Counted from the stretch's first letter, positions 25,460-35,372 are shown. The stretch: DNA of 64,000 nucleotides from Eubacterium sp. MSJ-33 (GCF_022174665.1 NZ_CP076562.1:2806525-2870524); one strand, 5' to 3'. Made by a program: numbers and translations. The notes: generated by a model not told the origin, from the letters alone.

Positions 25460-26389
25460 ATGTTCTTGAAGGTTGTTATTTTGTTGGTAGGTTTTTTGTT
25501 TCTCGTGAAGGGGGCAGACTGGTTTGTGGAGGGGGCGGCGAGTATCGCGAAGAAGCTCGGGATTCCGCAGCTCATCATCGGTCTGACGATTGTAGCGATG
25601 GGAACAAGTATGCCGGAGGCGGCGGTCAGTATCACGGCGGCGCTGCAGAAGAATGCGGGAATCACGATCGGAAATATCGTGGGAAGTAATATCCTCAACA
25701 TTCTGATCATTCTTGGTGTGACAGCGGTGATCACGAATGTAGCGATCCAGACGTCAACGTTTCGCTATGAGATACCATTTATGATGGTAGTTACGATCAT
25801 ACTGCTGGTATTTGGAATAACCGGTGGGGAAGTGACATTCGTAGAAGGTATTATTTTCTGGGTTTTGTTCCTGTTATATCTTGGCTATCTGTTTGTGATG
25901 GCGAAGAAAGGAACCAATGAGGAAGAAGGCGAAACAAAGGATTACCCGGTATGGAAATGTGTTCTTTTCATGGTGATCGGTGGTGTGCTCGTTGTAAAAG
26001 GAAGCGATTTCGCGGTCAGCGGAGCATCTGCAATCGCGCGGTATTTCGGTATGAGCGAGCGGTTTATCGGACTTACGATTGTAGCACTCGGTACCTCACT
26101 TCCGGAGCTTGTGACATCTGTCACAGCAGCACGGAAAGGAAATGCGGGAATCGCAATCGGAAATATCGTGGGCAGCAATATTTTCAATATCCTGTTCGTA
26201 GTCGGTACAGCTGCACTCATCTGTACAGTGCCATTTGAGAGTAAATTCATCATAGATACGATCATTGCGGTTGTGGTTGGCGCGATCTTGTGGATTGGAA
26301 CATATAAGCATAAGGAGCTGCGGCGTCCATGCGGCATCTTCATGTTGCTTTGTTATGTGGCGTATTTTGTGTATCTGTGTATGATGTAA
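25460..26389 (+). CDS. yrbG: Calcium/sodium antiporter, YrbG-like CaCA family
   Basis: 309-aa inner-membrane cation exchanger with ten predicted membrane helices in two inverted halves. Each half carries an alpha-repeat: LTIVAMGTSMPEAAVSITAA with GNIVGSNILN, and LTIVALGTSLPELVTSVTAA with GNIVGSNIFN; the Glu in each ME/LPE motif binds cation. Located behind a yybP-ykoY riboswitch, so manganese (or calcium plus manganese) efflux is a likely role. AGAGAGGTAGAAAGG ribosome-binding region. Confidence 0.93.
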   Translation: MFLKVVILLVGFLFLVKGADWFVEGAASIAKKLGIPQLIIGLTIVAMGTSMPEAAVSITAALQKNAGITIGNIVGSNILNILIILGVTAVITNVAIQTSTFRYEIPFMMVVTIILLVFGITGGEVTFVEGIIFWVLFLLYLGYLFVMAKKGTNEEEGETKDYPVWKCVLFMVIGGVLVVKGSDFAVSGASAIARYFGMSERFIGLTIVALGTSLPELVTSVTAARKGNAGIAIGNIVGSNIFNILFVVGTAALICTVPFESKFIIDTIIAVVVGAILWIGTYKHKELRRPCGIFMLLCYVAYFVYLCMM

Positions 26390-26392
26390 AGG

Positions 26393-27040
26393 ATGTTTAT
26401 TGGGAAAATTCCTTATGCAACGGTGATCGGACAGATTGCATCGGTAGTGCTATTATTCATCTTCCATAAGAAATTCAACAAGGAATTTGAACAAGGACTT
26501 TTCTATAAAGTACAGCAGTTTGTGCTTTTCTTAGCGTTTGGACTGCGTGATGCAATTACACCGATCATTGCGTTTGTCTATGGAAGGGGGAGCAAGAAGC
26601 GGATCAACGATGGAATCAGATATGACCTGATGTATACAATTGTTTTGATGGCTGTCGGAAATTTGATTACGGAGCTTTTCCCGGAATCATTTGCCGGATT
26701 ATTCAATGCAGGGCAGTCGAGAGAATATTTTATAGATGCGATGCGGATTATCTCGATCAGCTTCCTTTTTGCAGGCATCAACGTCGCGTATCAGGGAATC
26801 TATCAGGCGTTAAACGGTGGTATCGAGTCGCTCGTGATTTCGATGCTTCGGCAGCTTGTAATCATCCTTCCGCTCGCGGGTGTATTCTCCATCTTCGTTC
26901 GTAACGGGCAGATGGGCGTGTCACTCATCTGGTGGGCATTTCCGATTACAGAGTTTCTTTCGTGTCTGGTCGGCTATGTGCTTTTGAAGAGAATTAAGAA
27001 ATACAGGGTTGGAGAGATAACGGACGAGAAAAAAGGGTAA
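26393..27040 (+). pseudogene. MATE-family transporter remnant
   Basis: 215 aa against about 450 for intact MATE exporters. The first 30 residues ([20 protein letters not shown]) match the end of the N-terminal half. The next segment ([27 protein letters not shown]) is the start of the C-terminal half, so some intervening residues appear deleted as well as the whole N-terminus. From there to the end it is a normal MATE C-half. Starts 3 nt after yrbG with only a weak GGA. Probably non-functional; a half-transporter role is unlikely but not excluded. Confidence 0.7.
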
Positions 27041-27154
27041 AATTCTGGAAAAATAAAAAGTTACTCTCTTAACTTGATGTAAACGTAATTACATAGTATA
27101 GTTATGTCCAAATACCAATGACAGCTATCATAATTGGAGATATTTTTGGTCGCG

Positions 27155-27676
27155 ATGGAAGCAGATATTTTATTATGGATTCAAAATAATATACGGAATG
27201 ATGTGTTGACACCAATATTCAGGTTTATTACGACACTTGGAAATGCGGGTGTGATCTGGATTGTCCTCTCTGTGGGATTGCTGATTCCGAGGAAGACGAG
27301 GCGCGTTGGCGTGCTGGCGTTAGTTTCTCTTCTCTTCTCAGCATTGATCGACAATGTGATCTTAAAGAATGTAGTCGCGCGGACAAGACCATACGACGTG
27401 ATCGAAGGACTCACCAGTCTGGTCGGTGCGCAGAAGGATTATTCATTCCCATCCGGACATACCGGAAGTGCCTTTGCAGCGGCGGTTGTGATGTTCCGGG
27501 AACTGCCGAAGAAGCTTGGAATTCCGATTTTAGTCTTTGCCTGTCTGATGGGCTTATCCCGGTTGTATGTCGGCGTGCATTATCCATCGGATGTGCTGGG
27601 CGGAGCATTGATTGGGACTGGCATCGCGCTGTTCACATATTGGTTCGGCACAGTCCGGATAGAACAAAAGGCATAA
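27155..27676 (+). CDS. PAP2-family membrane phosphatase
   Basis: 173 aa with about five membrane helices. The three acid-phosphatase motifs are complete: KNVVARTRP (C1), YSFPSGHTGS (C2) and SRLYVGVHYPSDVLGG (C3 with catalytic His and Asp). Likely dephosphorylates undecaprenyl diphosphate or phosphatidic/phosphatidylglycerol phosphates at the outer face of the membrane. GGAGA at 27136-27140 is 14 nt before ATG 27155 and 5 nt before an in-frame TTG at 27146, so translation may start at the TTG and add three residues. Confidence 0.88.
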   Translation: MEADILLWIQNNIRNDVLTPIFRFITTLGNAGVIWIVLSVGLLIPRKTRRVGVLALVSLLFSALIDNVILKNVVARTRPYDVIEGLTSLVGAQKDYSFPSGHTGSAFAAAVVMFRELPKKLGIPILVFACLMGLSRLYVGVHYPSDVLGGALIGTGIALFTYWFGTVRIEQKA

Positions 27677-27695
27677 AACGAAAGAAGGAATAACG

Positions 27696-28562
27696 ATGTG
27701 GGTTGCATTTGCATTTGGCTCTGCGCTGTTCGCAGGACTGACCGCAATCTTGGCAAAATGTGGAATTAAAAACACTGATTCCAACGTTGCAACGGCACTC
27801 CGGACAATTGTAGTCCTGATTTTTTCATGGATTATGGTATTCGTTGTAGGAGCACAAAAAGGGCTTGCAGATATATCCGGGAAGACGTTACTTTTCCTGA
27901 TCTTCTCCGGTCTGTCGACGGGCGCTTCGTGGCTTTGCTATTTTAAGGCACTGCAGCTTGGTGATGTGAATAAGGTAACACCGATTGATAAATCGAGCAC
28001 GATTCTTACGATGCTTCTGGCATTTATCCTGTTACGGGAAGCATTGTCTCCACTCAAGGTGGCTGCGATGATTGCGATTGGCGTGGGAACGTATCTTATG
28101 ATTCAGAAGAAGGAAACCGAAGAAAAAAAACAGGATGGCAAATGGCTGATCTATGCGATTGGTTCCGCGGTATTCGCCAGTCTGACTTCGATCCTTGGAA
28201 AGGTTGGAATCCAGGATGTCAACTCGAATCTTGGAACGGCGATCCGGACGATTGTGGTACTCATCATGGCATGGGTGGTTGTGTTTGTGACCGGAAAGCA
28301 GCATACCGTAAAGCAGATCGACAAATCAAGCTGGATATTCTTAGTATTATCCGGAATTGCAACCGGTGCTTCGTGGCTTTGTTATTACCGGGCATTACAG
28401 ACCGGACCGGCAAGCGTGGTTGTACCAATCGATAAGCTTAGTATCTTAGTTACGATTGCATTTTCCTATGTCGTATTGCATGAGAAATTAACGGCAAAGG
28501 CAGGTATCGGTCTAGTGTTGATTGTTGCCGGAACGCTGCTGTTGTTGCTCTGGCGAGCTTAA
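27696..28562 (+). CDS. EamA/DMT-family transporter
   Basis: 288 aa, ten predicted membrane helices in two homologous EamA halves. The halves still look alike: SALFAGLTAILAKCGIKNTD against SAVFASLTSILGKVGIQDVN, each followed by a TAxRTIVVLI block, and later TGASWLCYFKAL against TGASWLCYYRAL. Substrate unknown (amino acids, drugs or metabolites). Starts 19 nt after the PAP2 gene with a GAAAGAAGGA ribosome-binding site; likely one transcript. Confidence 0.9.
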   Translation: MWVAFAFGSALFAGLTAILAKCGIKNTDSNVATALRTIVVLIFSWIMVFVVGAQKGLADISGKTLLFLIFSGLSTGASWLCYFKALQLGDVNKVTPIDKSSTILTMLLAFILLREALSPLKVAAMIAIGVGTYLMIQKKETEEKKQDGKWLIYAIGSAVFASLTSILGKVGIQDVNSNLGTAIRTIVVLIMAWVVVFVTGKQHTVKQIDKSSWIFLVLSGIATGASWLCYYRALQTGPASVVVPIDKLSILVTIAFSYVVLHEKLTAKAGIGLVLIVAGTLLLLLWRA

Positions 28563-28563
28563 T

Positions 28564-28743
28564 CTTCAGGATATGAAGAAGGCTGCCGAGTTCAGGGGAG
28601 GAACCTGCGATTCTGAAGCTATGGACAAAGGAGACTGGAACACACCATTAGAGTTTACATGTCAGTTTGGACATAAGTTTAAGGGGAGTCCAAGACTTAT
28701 TCTTGATAAAAAGGTAGAATCTGTTTCCATGCGGGGTGAATAA
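28564..28743 (+). pseudogene. Fragment of a GH-W-type zinc-ribbon-like domain
   Basis: About 59 codons, open from the end of the EamA gene with no start codon or ribosome-binding site of its own. The content LQDMKKAAEFRGGTCDSE, then LEFTCQFGHKFKGSPRLIL, follows the repeat motif GGxC-S, L-W-C, GH-F-A-P found in multi-copy zinc-ribbon-like repeats of bacteria. The usual closing WCPxC is missing. I read it as the 5'-truncated stump of a larger gene. Confidence 0.45.
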
Positions 28744-28765
28744 TCTGCCGGTTGCAGGTAGTTTG

Positions 28766-29965
28766 TCAGTTTAAATATTTTTTGCGATAGTCACTCGGTG
28801 ACATGGAGACGTATTTCCGGAAAACACGGGAAAAATGCCCCGGGGAAGAAAAACCGAGATCCAGACTGATGGCAGTCAAAGGTTTATCTGTGTAGCGGAG
28901 GAGGTGTTTTGCCTCCTCTGTTTTCCGGTTAAGTATAAAATCTGTGAGCGTGATATTACTTTCTGCCTTAAAACGTTTTGAGAGATATGATCTGCTCATA
29001 TAAAATTCTTTTGCCATGGCTTCCACCGTAATCGTTTCTGACATATGATGGTCAATATAGTTTGTTACATCTGAAGCAAGCTGTGATTTTGCCCCTGCTT
29101 TCTGTAACTGGTTTACATGCCTGGCAAAGTCTATGAGCATACGATAACGAAGATTGATAATCCTTGAATAATCATTTGATGATTCGCATTTCTGTATGTA
29201 GCTGTCACTCAGTGTGAATGCATCATCGGGATTCATGCCACCGTGGATAGCCGAACGTGAAACAAGCGTAGTTGTAGCGATAAAGGTATCCTTTAATTGA
29301 CGAAGCTGATTGTCGGACATCGTACCAATCTTCAGAGCTGTAGATTTCTCAATCACTCCTGTTAAGGCCATATAATCGCCTTTTCGAACCATATTCATCA
29401 CATTCTGTTCGAGATCATAAGTGTTATGGAGCACTATGCTTTGATTTGTGTCATTGGAGAAAAACATTTCAGCTTCATGTTTGTTCATTGATTCTATAAA
29501 CTGCTTTTGTATGGCATTGTCAATGAAAACATCATGAAGGAAGCATTTTTCATCGTTCAGTATATAATTTAAAAGACACAGAATCTGCATAACACTTTCT
29601 AATGGTATATGGGTGATATCCTGCATGGCGATTATAAAATCATCGGTATCGTCTCCCGGTATGTCTAATTGCATGGCAAGATCCCGTAGTGTTGGCGCGG
29701 AGTTGGGAACCTGGCTTGCCGGTCCGATTACAATTTTATAATCATCGGAATTAACAATGCCATAGTAACAAAAATGTGCAGTCATAAAATAACTGATCCG
29801 GTCAGTGATTTTTAAAATGTCCGCCTGGTAGATGGACACAGGATCCTTAATTAAATTGACCGTGGAGTAATAAAAAATAAGTGTATTGTTTTTATAAATA
29901 CGTGTCGGAATCCCGAACACACTGCCGATTATAGTACCAATATAATTGTAATCAATGGATTGCAT
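28766..29965 (-). CDS. AraC-family transcriptional regulator
   Basis: 399 aa. The C-terminal 100 residues hold two AraC HTH motifs (ITVEAMAKEFYMSRSYLSKRFK and ISLDLGFSSPGHFSRVFRKYVSMSPSDYRKKY). The N-terminal 290 residues are a large sensory region with no family I can name. Start at 29965 (MQSIDYN) with AGGAGGAA upstream. Divergent from a chemoreceptor gene; promoter boxes for this gene are seen at 29995-30023. No sugar-uptake genes are adjacent, so the signal is unknown. Confidence 0.88.
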   Translation of the reverse strand: MQSIDYNYIGTIIGSVFGIPTRIYKNNTLIFYYSTVNLIKDPVSIYQADILKITDRISYFMTAHFCYYGIVNSDDYKIVIGPASQVPNSAPTLRDLAMQLDIPGDDTDDFIIAMQDITHIPLESVMQILCLLNYILNDEKCFLHDVFIDNAIQKQFIESMNKHEAEMFFSNDTNQSIVLHNTYDLEQNVMNMVRKGDYMALTGVIEKSTALKIGTMSDNQLRQLKDTFIATTTLVSRSAIHGGMNPDDAFTLSDSYIQKCESSNDYSRIINLRYRMLIDFARHVNQLQKAGAKSQLASDVTNYIDHHMSETITVEAMAKEFYMSRSYLSKRFKAESNITLTDFILNRKTEEAKHLLRYTDKPLTAISLDLGFSSPGHFSRVFRKYVSMSPSDYRKKYLN

Positions 29966-29994
29966 AGCGGGTTCCTCCTCATGAATATGACACA

Positions 29995-30023
29995 ATTATA
30001 CTATTGTGAACACATATATGCAA
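29995..30023 (-). promoter_or_regulatory. Promoter of the AraC-family gene
   Basis: On the minus strand, TTGCAT (30018-30023) and TATAAT (29995-30000) with a 17-bp spacer, 30 bp before the start codon. An imperfect palindrome ACAAT-N6-ATTGT overlaps the -10 box. Confidence 0.55.
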
Positions 30024-30089
30024 GAAATACGAAAAAAATAGTGCTAAAATCCCGAAGGATAAAAAATATAAGAAAGGAACCTATGAATT

Positions 30090-31796
30090 ATGTACACAAA
30101 AAATACAAAAAAGAAAATTGAAAACATGCCATTACAGGAACGAATAGCCTATGGCTACAAAAAAGTAATTATGCTGATGCTTATTTCAGGGCTGCTTTCC
30201 ATAATAGCGATAGGCGTATTGCTTGCCGGCCTTTTGAATTATGTGCAGAAAATCAATGCTTCAGACATAGCAGTGAAAATGTGCAGAGTGAATGTAAATG
30301 CTGCTGCAAGAAATATAAGGGAAATGGCATTGGATGACGATGAAGCTTCTTATGATGACTATGAAAAGACAATAACAAAGCTGCTTGCAGATGTTGATGC
30401 CCAGCTAAAAATAATAAAAGAAACCGGGGTTGTCTCAGAAGAAAATTATACAGAATATGCTACAGCATTATCGGATTGGGAAGACATAAGCACATCCATT
30501 ATAGAGGAAATACGACAGGGACAAAACCAAAAAGGCGTAGAGGATATCCTTACCCAATGTACACCTGCGCTGAACAAATTAGTAGATATTGCTTTGAAAT
30601 TAGATGATATTACAGACATAGCCAGTGATAAGGCAGTCAGAAATACCGTATTATGTGCTATTTTCGGTGTTGCTTTTATTATATTCTTTATAAGTCTGGC
30701 GTGGATAAATTCAAGAAAAACCAGCAAAAAAGTACTTTCGAGCATTTTGGAGCCATTGCATGCCATCGAAGATGTTGCAAAGGAGCTGACAGAAGGAAAC
30801 TTACACAGCATGTTGGAGTATCGTTCGGAAGATGAAATCGGACGATTGGCACATAGCATGCGTAAATCTATCCGGATCCTGGGCTCTTATGTAGATGATA
30901 TAGACCGCGCAATGAAGCTGTTTTCAGAGGGGAATTTTGATGTGCAGCCGAATGTGGAGTGGAAGGGAGATTTTGTTGGAATCCTGAATTCCTTTATGGC
31001 ATTTGAAGAAAGTATGGCGGCTATGGTAAAGGGAATACAGACGGTTTCGGATCAAGTGTCCGGTGGTGCAGAACAGGTGTCATCCGGGGCAACTGAGCTG
31101 GCAGATGGAGCAACGAACCAGGCAGCAGCGGTAGAGGAACTGACGGCAACGGTAGAGAATGTTTCGGAACAGGTTCAACAAAACTCACAGGCTGCAAGTA
31201 AGATAAGTACAAAGGTAGTGGCACTTGGAGACGATATTTTGGAAAACAATGCCAAGATGCGTGAGATGGTAAAGTCTATGCTTGAAATTAAAGACGCATC
31301 CATACAGATAGAAAAAATTATTGAAACCATCAATGATATTGCATCACAGACAAATCTTCTTGCATTAAATGCGTCTATTGAGGCAGCGAGAGCCGGAGAA
31401 GCGGGGAAAGGATTTGCGGTTGTTGCCAATCAGGTAAACCAGCTTGCAGATCAGAGTGCACAGGCAGTAAAGGAATCGGCTGCTTTGATCAAAACATCCG
31501 TGAATGCGGTTGGAAAAGGGGTTTCATTTGCCGAGGAGACTGCACAGCAGTTGGAGATAATTGCACAAAACTCTAAGATTATTACCGGAGAGGTATCCGA
31601 TATTGCGGATACACTTGCAAACCAGACAGTTGAAATACAGCAGATCAATGAAGGAATAGAGCAGATCAATGATGTTGTACAGAGTAATTCTGCAACGTCG
31701 GAAGAGTGCGCTGCGGCGAGCATGGAGATGAACGACGAAGCAGATCATTTACGGAATATGATACAGGAAATCAAAGTGGCTGAATTTAATAAATAG
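30090..31796 (+). CDS. Methyl-accepting chemotaxis protein
   Basis: 568-aa chemoreceptor. Membrane helix 1 at about 27-50, a small helical extracellular domain (50-190, probably four-helix bundle), membrane helix 2 at 191-212, HAMP from about 215, and a signalling domain whose hairpin tip is [27 protein letters not shown] around 410-437. The long run of Ala/Ser/Thr/Gln after residue 320 is the methylation coiled coil. No C-terminal CheR-docking pentapeptide. Ligand unknown. AAAGGAACC ribosome-binding site. The AraC gene is divergent. Confidence 0.93.
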   Translation: MYTKNTKKKIENMPLQERIAYGYKKVIMLMLISGLLSIIAIGVLLAGLLNYVQKINASDIAVKMCRVNVNAAARNIREMALDDDEASYDDYEKTITKLLADVDAQLKIIKETGVVSEENYTEYATALSDWEDISTSIIEEIRQGQNQKGVEDILTQCTPALNKLVDIALKLDDITDIASDKAVRNTVLCAIFGVAFIIFFISLAWINSRKTSKKVLSSILEPLHAIEDVAKELTEGNLHSMLEYRSEDEIGRLAHSMRKSIRILGSYVDDIDRAMKLFSEGNFDVQPNVEWKGDFVGILNSFMAFEESMAAMVKGIQTVSDQVSGGAEQVSSGATELADGATNQAAAVEELTATVENVSEQVQQNSQAASKISTKVVALGDDILENNAKMREMVKSMLEIKDASIQIEKIIETINDIASQTNLLALNASIEAARAGEAGKGFAVVANQVNQLADQSAQAVKESAALIKTSVNAVGKGVSFAEETAQQLEIIAQNSKIITGEVSDIADTLANQTVEIQQINEGIEQINDVVQSNSATSEECAAASMEMNDEADHLRNMIQEIKVAEFNK

Positions 31797-31838
31797 GCAG
31801 AAGCATGAGTAATATTATATTTAAAGGATAGTTATGCT

Positions 31839-31943
31839 ATGGAAGAATATAAAGATGGAATGCTTTCAAAAGTTGATTTTAATAATATAATAGAAATAAT
31901 CGAAGCATCTAGCCATTCCTTTTGTTTCGTGATAGAATAAGAC
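31839..31943 (+). other. Short open frame after the chemoreceptor (34 codons)
   Basis: ATG at 31839 opens MEEYKDGMLSKVDFNNIIEI and ends in FCFVIE. No good ribosome-binding site and no family match that I recognise. It may be noise or a remnant. Confidence 0.15.
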
Positions 31944-31968
31944 ATTCAATGAAATCGGAGGAATAGAT

Positions 31969-32394
31969 ATGAGTAACGAAAGCAAGCGCTGTAAGGTGCA
32001 CTATACAGGAACATTCAATGATGGAACAAAGTTTGATTCATCTTATGATCGTGGTGAGCCACTCGAGTTTGTATGCGGTGCAGGCATGATGATCAAAGGA
32101 TTCGATGAAGCAGTGAAGAATATGAATATCGGAGAGATTGTCGATATTCATCTGATGCCGGAAGAAGCTTACGGTATGCCGGATCCGGCAAATATCATCA
32201 CGGTTGCATTTGAAGATATGCCGGGGTCTGAGAATTTGGAAATCGGGAATCAGGTTTATCTGACAACTCCATACGGACAGCAGTTCCCGGTGAAGGTTGT
32301 GGATAAAGACAAGGAGACCATCACCTTTGATGCCAACCATGAGATGGCAGGTAAGGAACTGAATTTCAAGATTGAGCTGCTTTCTGCAGAATAA
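31969..32394 (+). CDS. slyD: FKBP-type peptidyl-prolyl isomerase, SlyD-like
   Basis: 141 aa. FKBP strands VHYTGTFNDGTKFDSSYDRGEPLEF and MIKGFDEAVKNMNIGE form the isomerase, with an insert-in-flap chaperone domain (EAYGMPDPANIITV to ANHEMAGKELNF) typical of SlyD. The His/Cys-rich metal-binding tail of E. coli SlyD is absent. Cytosolic prolyl isomerase and folding helper. GGAGGAA ribosome-binding site; monocistronic, followed by a strong terminator. Confidence 0.92.
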   Translation: MSNESKRCKVHYTGTFNDGTKFDSSYDRGEPLEFVCGAGMMIKGFDEAVKNMNIGEIVDIHLMPEEAYGMPDPANIITVAFEDMPGSENLEIGNQVYLTTPYGQQFPVKVVDKDKETITFDANHEMAGKELNFKIELLSAE

Positions 32395-32401
32395 AGATCA
32401 T

Positions 32402-32437
32402 AAAAAGCGTGGACACGAAATGTATCCACGCTTTTTT
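32402..32437 (+). terminator. Intrinsic terminator after slyD
   Basis: AAAAAGCGTGGACAC and TGTATCCACGCTTTTTT form a strong GC-rich stem with a GAAA loop and a terminal T run. Confidence 0.92.
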
Positions 32438-32631
32438 AATGAAATAACGGGAAAGGTGACGCAAAACGATTGAAAAAGGACGGAAAATATGTTACTGTCA
32501 TTTCGTTCGTTTTTGCGTTTACTGTGTGGCCTGTCTCTATGGCAGCGTGATATTTACGATGCCGCCATGTATATTTGCAAAAAGGAAAACGACTATCGAA
32601 ACAAATATGGAAAGGATAGAGGGTAGGTTAC

Positions 32632-34008
32632 ATGAATAGAAAACATCCAGAGAAGCGGGGGGCTTTTTCCGGCAAGCTTGGCTATGTGTTATCGGCGGCG
32701 GGCGCGTCAGTCGGTCTTGGAAATATATGGAGATTTCCGTATCTGGCTGCAAAATATGGCGGAGGTATCTTCCTGCTTGTCTATATTGTGCTGGCACTGA
32801 CGTTTGGATATACAATGATCGTTGCGGAGTCTGCGCTCGGACGCATGACACAGAAAAGTCCGGTTGGGGCGTTTCGGTTCTTTGGTAAGAAGAAATGGAT
32901 ATCTTTCGGCGGCTGGATCAATGCGATTATCCCGATTCTGATCGTGCCATATTATTCGGTCATTGGCGGCTGGGTAATCAAATACTTAGCAGAGTATATC
33001 CGTGGAAATGGGGCAAAGCTTGCGGAGGATGGTTATTTTGGATCATTTATATCAAATGGTGTTTCAACGGAGCTTTGTTTTGCCATCTTCTGCCTTGTGA
33101 CACTTGCAATTATCTATGCCGGTGTACAAAACGGAATTGAACGTGTATCGAAGCTGATGATGCCGGTTCTCGTATTACTTTCCGTGGTGATTGCTATTTA
33201 TTCTGTGACAAGACCGGGAGCCATTGCGGGTGTGAAATATTTCCTGGTTCCGAATGTAAAGAATTTTTCGTGGATGACAGTCGTAGCTGCAATGGGGCAG
33301 ATGTTTTATTCGCTGTCGATTGCGATGGGTATTCTGATTACGTTTGGCTCTTATATGAAGAAGGATACATCCATCGAGGGTGCAACCAGAAATGTAGAAG
33401 TGTTTGATACGGCGATTGCAATCATGGCAGGACTTATGATTATTCCGGCGGTGTTTGCATTTTCCGGCGGAGATCCAGATACGCTGCAGGCAGGCCCTTC
33501 ACTCATGTTTATCACGATTCCGAAGGTGTTTGCGAATATGGGACTTGGAACAGGCGTCGGGATTTTGTTTTTCCTGCTTGTGTTATTTGCCGCACTTACA
33601 AGTTCAATTGCCCTCACGGAAAGTGCTGTTGCGACATTTGAGGACGAGCTTGGCTGGGGACGGAGGAAGTCAACGGTTGTGATTGGGCTGATCATGCTTG
33701 CACTCGGAACATTATCGAGTCTTGGCTATGGACCTCTTGGGTTTGTGAAGATCATCGGAATGCAATTTTTAGATCTGTTTGATTTCCTGACGAATTCCGT
33801 GATGATGCCGATTGCAGCATTTGTGACAAGCCTGCTTGTATCGCGCGTTGTCGGAATTGATAAGATTGAAGAGGAAATCTGTCACGGAGAAAGTAAGTTC
33901 CGGAGGAAGAAGATATTTGTTGTGATGATAAAATATCTGTGCCCAATCTTCGCGCTGATTATTCTGCTTAGTTCCGTTGCGAATGCGTTTGGCTGGATAT
34001 CAATGTGA
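32632..34008 (+). CDS. Sodium-dependent transporter of the NSS/SNF family
   Basis: 458 aa. The N-terminal signature LSAAGASVGLGNIWRFPYLA is the unwound helix 1 with Na+ and substrate sites. About 11-12 membrane helices follow. Bacterial members such as LeuT and MhsT carry amino acids with Na+. Substrate here unknown. ATG follows GGATAGAGGGTAGGTTAC. The following binding-protein gene is 84 nt downstream and need not be in the same transcript. Confidence 0.93.
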   Translation: MNRKHPEKRGAFSGKLGYVLSAAGASVGLGNIWRFPYLAAKYGGGIFLLVYIVLALTFGYTMIVAESALGRMTQKSPVGAFRFFGKKKWISFGGWINAIIPILIVPYYSVIGGWVIKYLAEYIRGNGAKLAEDGYFGSFISNGVSTELCFAIFCLVTLAIIYAGVQNGIERVSKLMMPVLVLLSVVIAIYSVTRPGAIAGVKYFLVPNVKNFSWMTVVAAMGQMFYSLSIAMGILITFGSYMKKDTSIEGATRNVEVFDTAIAIMAGLMIIPAVFAFSGGDPDTLQAGPSLMFITIPKVFANMGLGTGVGILFFLLVLFAALTSSIALTESAVATFEDELGWGRRKSTVVIGLIMLALGTLSSLGYGPLGFVKIIGMQFLDLFDFLTNSVMMPIAAFVTSLLVSRVVGIDKIEEEICHGESKFRRKKIFVVMIKYLCPIFALIILLSSVANAFGWISM

Positions 34009-34092
34009 TAATTTCGGGATATGTGATAAGACGAAGTTACAGCAGATTTTGGTAAATATACTTATGGAGAATCAGAGGGGAGCGGTAATAAG

Positions 34093-34941
34093 ATGATGGG
34101 GAGAAGTCTTGTGAAAAGAAAAGGTACAAAGAAAATTGCGTTGTTTGTAGGATTGGTGCTGGCATTCGTATGCTGTGGCTGCGAATCTGCCGGGAAAACA
34201 GAGGAAGCAGTTTCCGAGAATTTACCGAAGATCATAGTGGGAAGTGATAATTACCCACCGTATAATTATGAGAACTCGAACGGGGAACCGACAGGGATTG
34301 ATGTTGAACTTGCGAAGGAGGCATTTCACCGTATGGGGTACGAAGCCGTGTTCGAGTATATTAACTGGGAAGAAAAAAAGGAACTTCTTGAGAATGGGGA
34401 GATTGACTGTATCTGGGGAAGCTTTTCCATTGATGGAAGAGAAGATGTGTATCGCTGGACGGATCCGTACATGACCAGTCGCCAAGTGGTTGCTGTGAAA
34501 GAGGATAGTGATATTTATACATTTGCAGATCTTGCCGGAAAGAAAATTGCGGTGCAGTCAACTACAAAGCCGGAGGAGATATTTGCAAGTCATGCGGATC
34601 CGCGGATTCCGGAGTTGGGAGCGGTGTTTGCTTTGCAGAACCGAGAACTGATATATCCATTTTTAAGCAAAGGTTATGTGGATGCGATTGCAGCACATGA
34701 AACTGCCATTTTGCAGAATATAAAGAACTATGGCATGGAATACCGTATTTTGGATGAACCCCTTCTTACGGTTGGCTTAGGTGTTGCATTTTCTTTGCAG
34801 GATGATCGTGGACTGGAGATGGAGTTATCAAAGGCATTTGCCGAGATGCGAAGGGATGGTACTATGGAGGAAATCATAGGTAGATATCTGGAACATCCGG
34901 AGTCATATTTGTGGGAGGGCACATCCGTTACACTCAAATAG
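34093..34941 (+). CDS. Orphan extracellular substrate-binding lipoprotein (family 3)
   Basis: 282 aa. Signal peptide with positively charged start (RSLVKRKGTKK), hydrophobic core and a Cys-rich lipobox region (FVCCGCES). The mature part is an amino-acid-type binding protein: DNYPPYNYENSNGEPTGIDVELAKE, DCIWGSFSIDGRED and YTFADLAGKKIAVQ. No ABC permease or ATPase is nearby, so it may serve a distant transporter or act as a sensor. Adjacent start codons ATG 34093/34096; GGGGAGCGG upstream. Precedes the NusG-II/Gx/Rnf genes by 26 nt. Confidence 0.88.
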   Translation: MMGRSLVKRKGTKKIALFVGLVLAFVCCGCESAGKTEEAVSENLPKIIVGSDNYPPYNYENSNGEPTGIDVELAKEAFHRMGYEAVFEYINWEEKKELLENGEIDCIWGSFSIDGREDVYRWTDPYMTSRQVVAVKEDSDIYTFADLAGKKIAVQSTTKPEEIFASHADPRIPELGAVFALQNRELIYPFLSKGYVDAIAAHETAILQNIKNYGMEYRILDEPLLTVGLGVAFSLQDDRGLEMELSKAFAEMRRDGTMEEIIGRYLEHPESYLWEGTSVTLK

Positions 34942-34967
34942 GAATAATGGATAATGCGTGATTGATT

Positions 34968-35324
34968 ATGGAATCGAAACAGGAACGGAAATTGATATCC
35001 CATGCAGATATCCTGCTGATCGTCGGAATTCTGATTCTGGCGATGGCGGGATTTTTTGCGTGGAAAAAGCTGCAGAAACCGGGTGCATATGTGGATATTA
35101 TGGTTGATGGAAATTCAGTTAAAACTATGCAGCTCAATCAGGATGCATGCTATGAGGTAAAACAGAAGGCGGGAGTTAATACGGTTGTTGTGCAGGACGG
35201 CAGCGTGACTGTGCAAAATGCAGACTGCCCGGATAAGATATGTGAGAAACACCAAGCAATCAACCGGACCGGAGAGACGATTATCTGTCTGCCGCATAAG
35301 CTGGTTGTGGAAATAAAAGAGTAA
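34968..35324 (+). CDS. NusG domain II-containing membrane protein (EetA-like)
   Basis: 118 aa. One N-terminal membrane helix (ILLIVGILILAMAGFFAW) and then an extracytosolic NusG-II fold with the conserved CPDKICEKHQAI and GETIICLPHKLVVEI blocks. By recall, this family includes EetA of the Listeria flavin-based extracellular electron transfer locus, where it pairs with a Gx-transporter-type protein, as here. Lies 26 nt after the binding-protein gene and 48 nt before the Gx gene. Start ATG 34968; no strong ribosome-binding site seen. Confidence 0.85.
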   Translation: MESKQERKLISHADILLIVGILILAMAGFFAWKKLQKPGAYVDIMVDGNSVKTMQLNQDACYEVKQKAGVNTVVVQDGSVTVQNADCPDKICEKHQAINRTGETIICLPHKLVVEIKE

Positions 35325-35372
35325 TGGTCGTTGAAGAATGAACGTGTCAAACAACGTGGGGAGAAACTGTAT

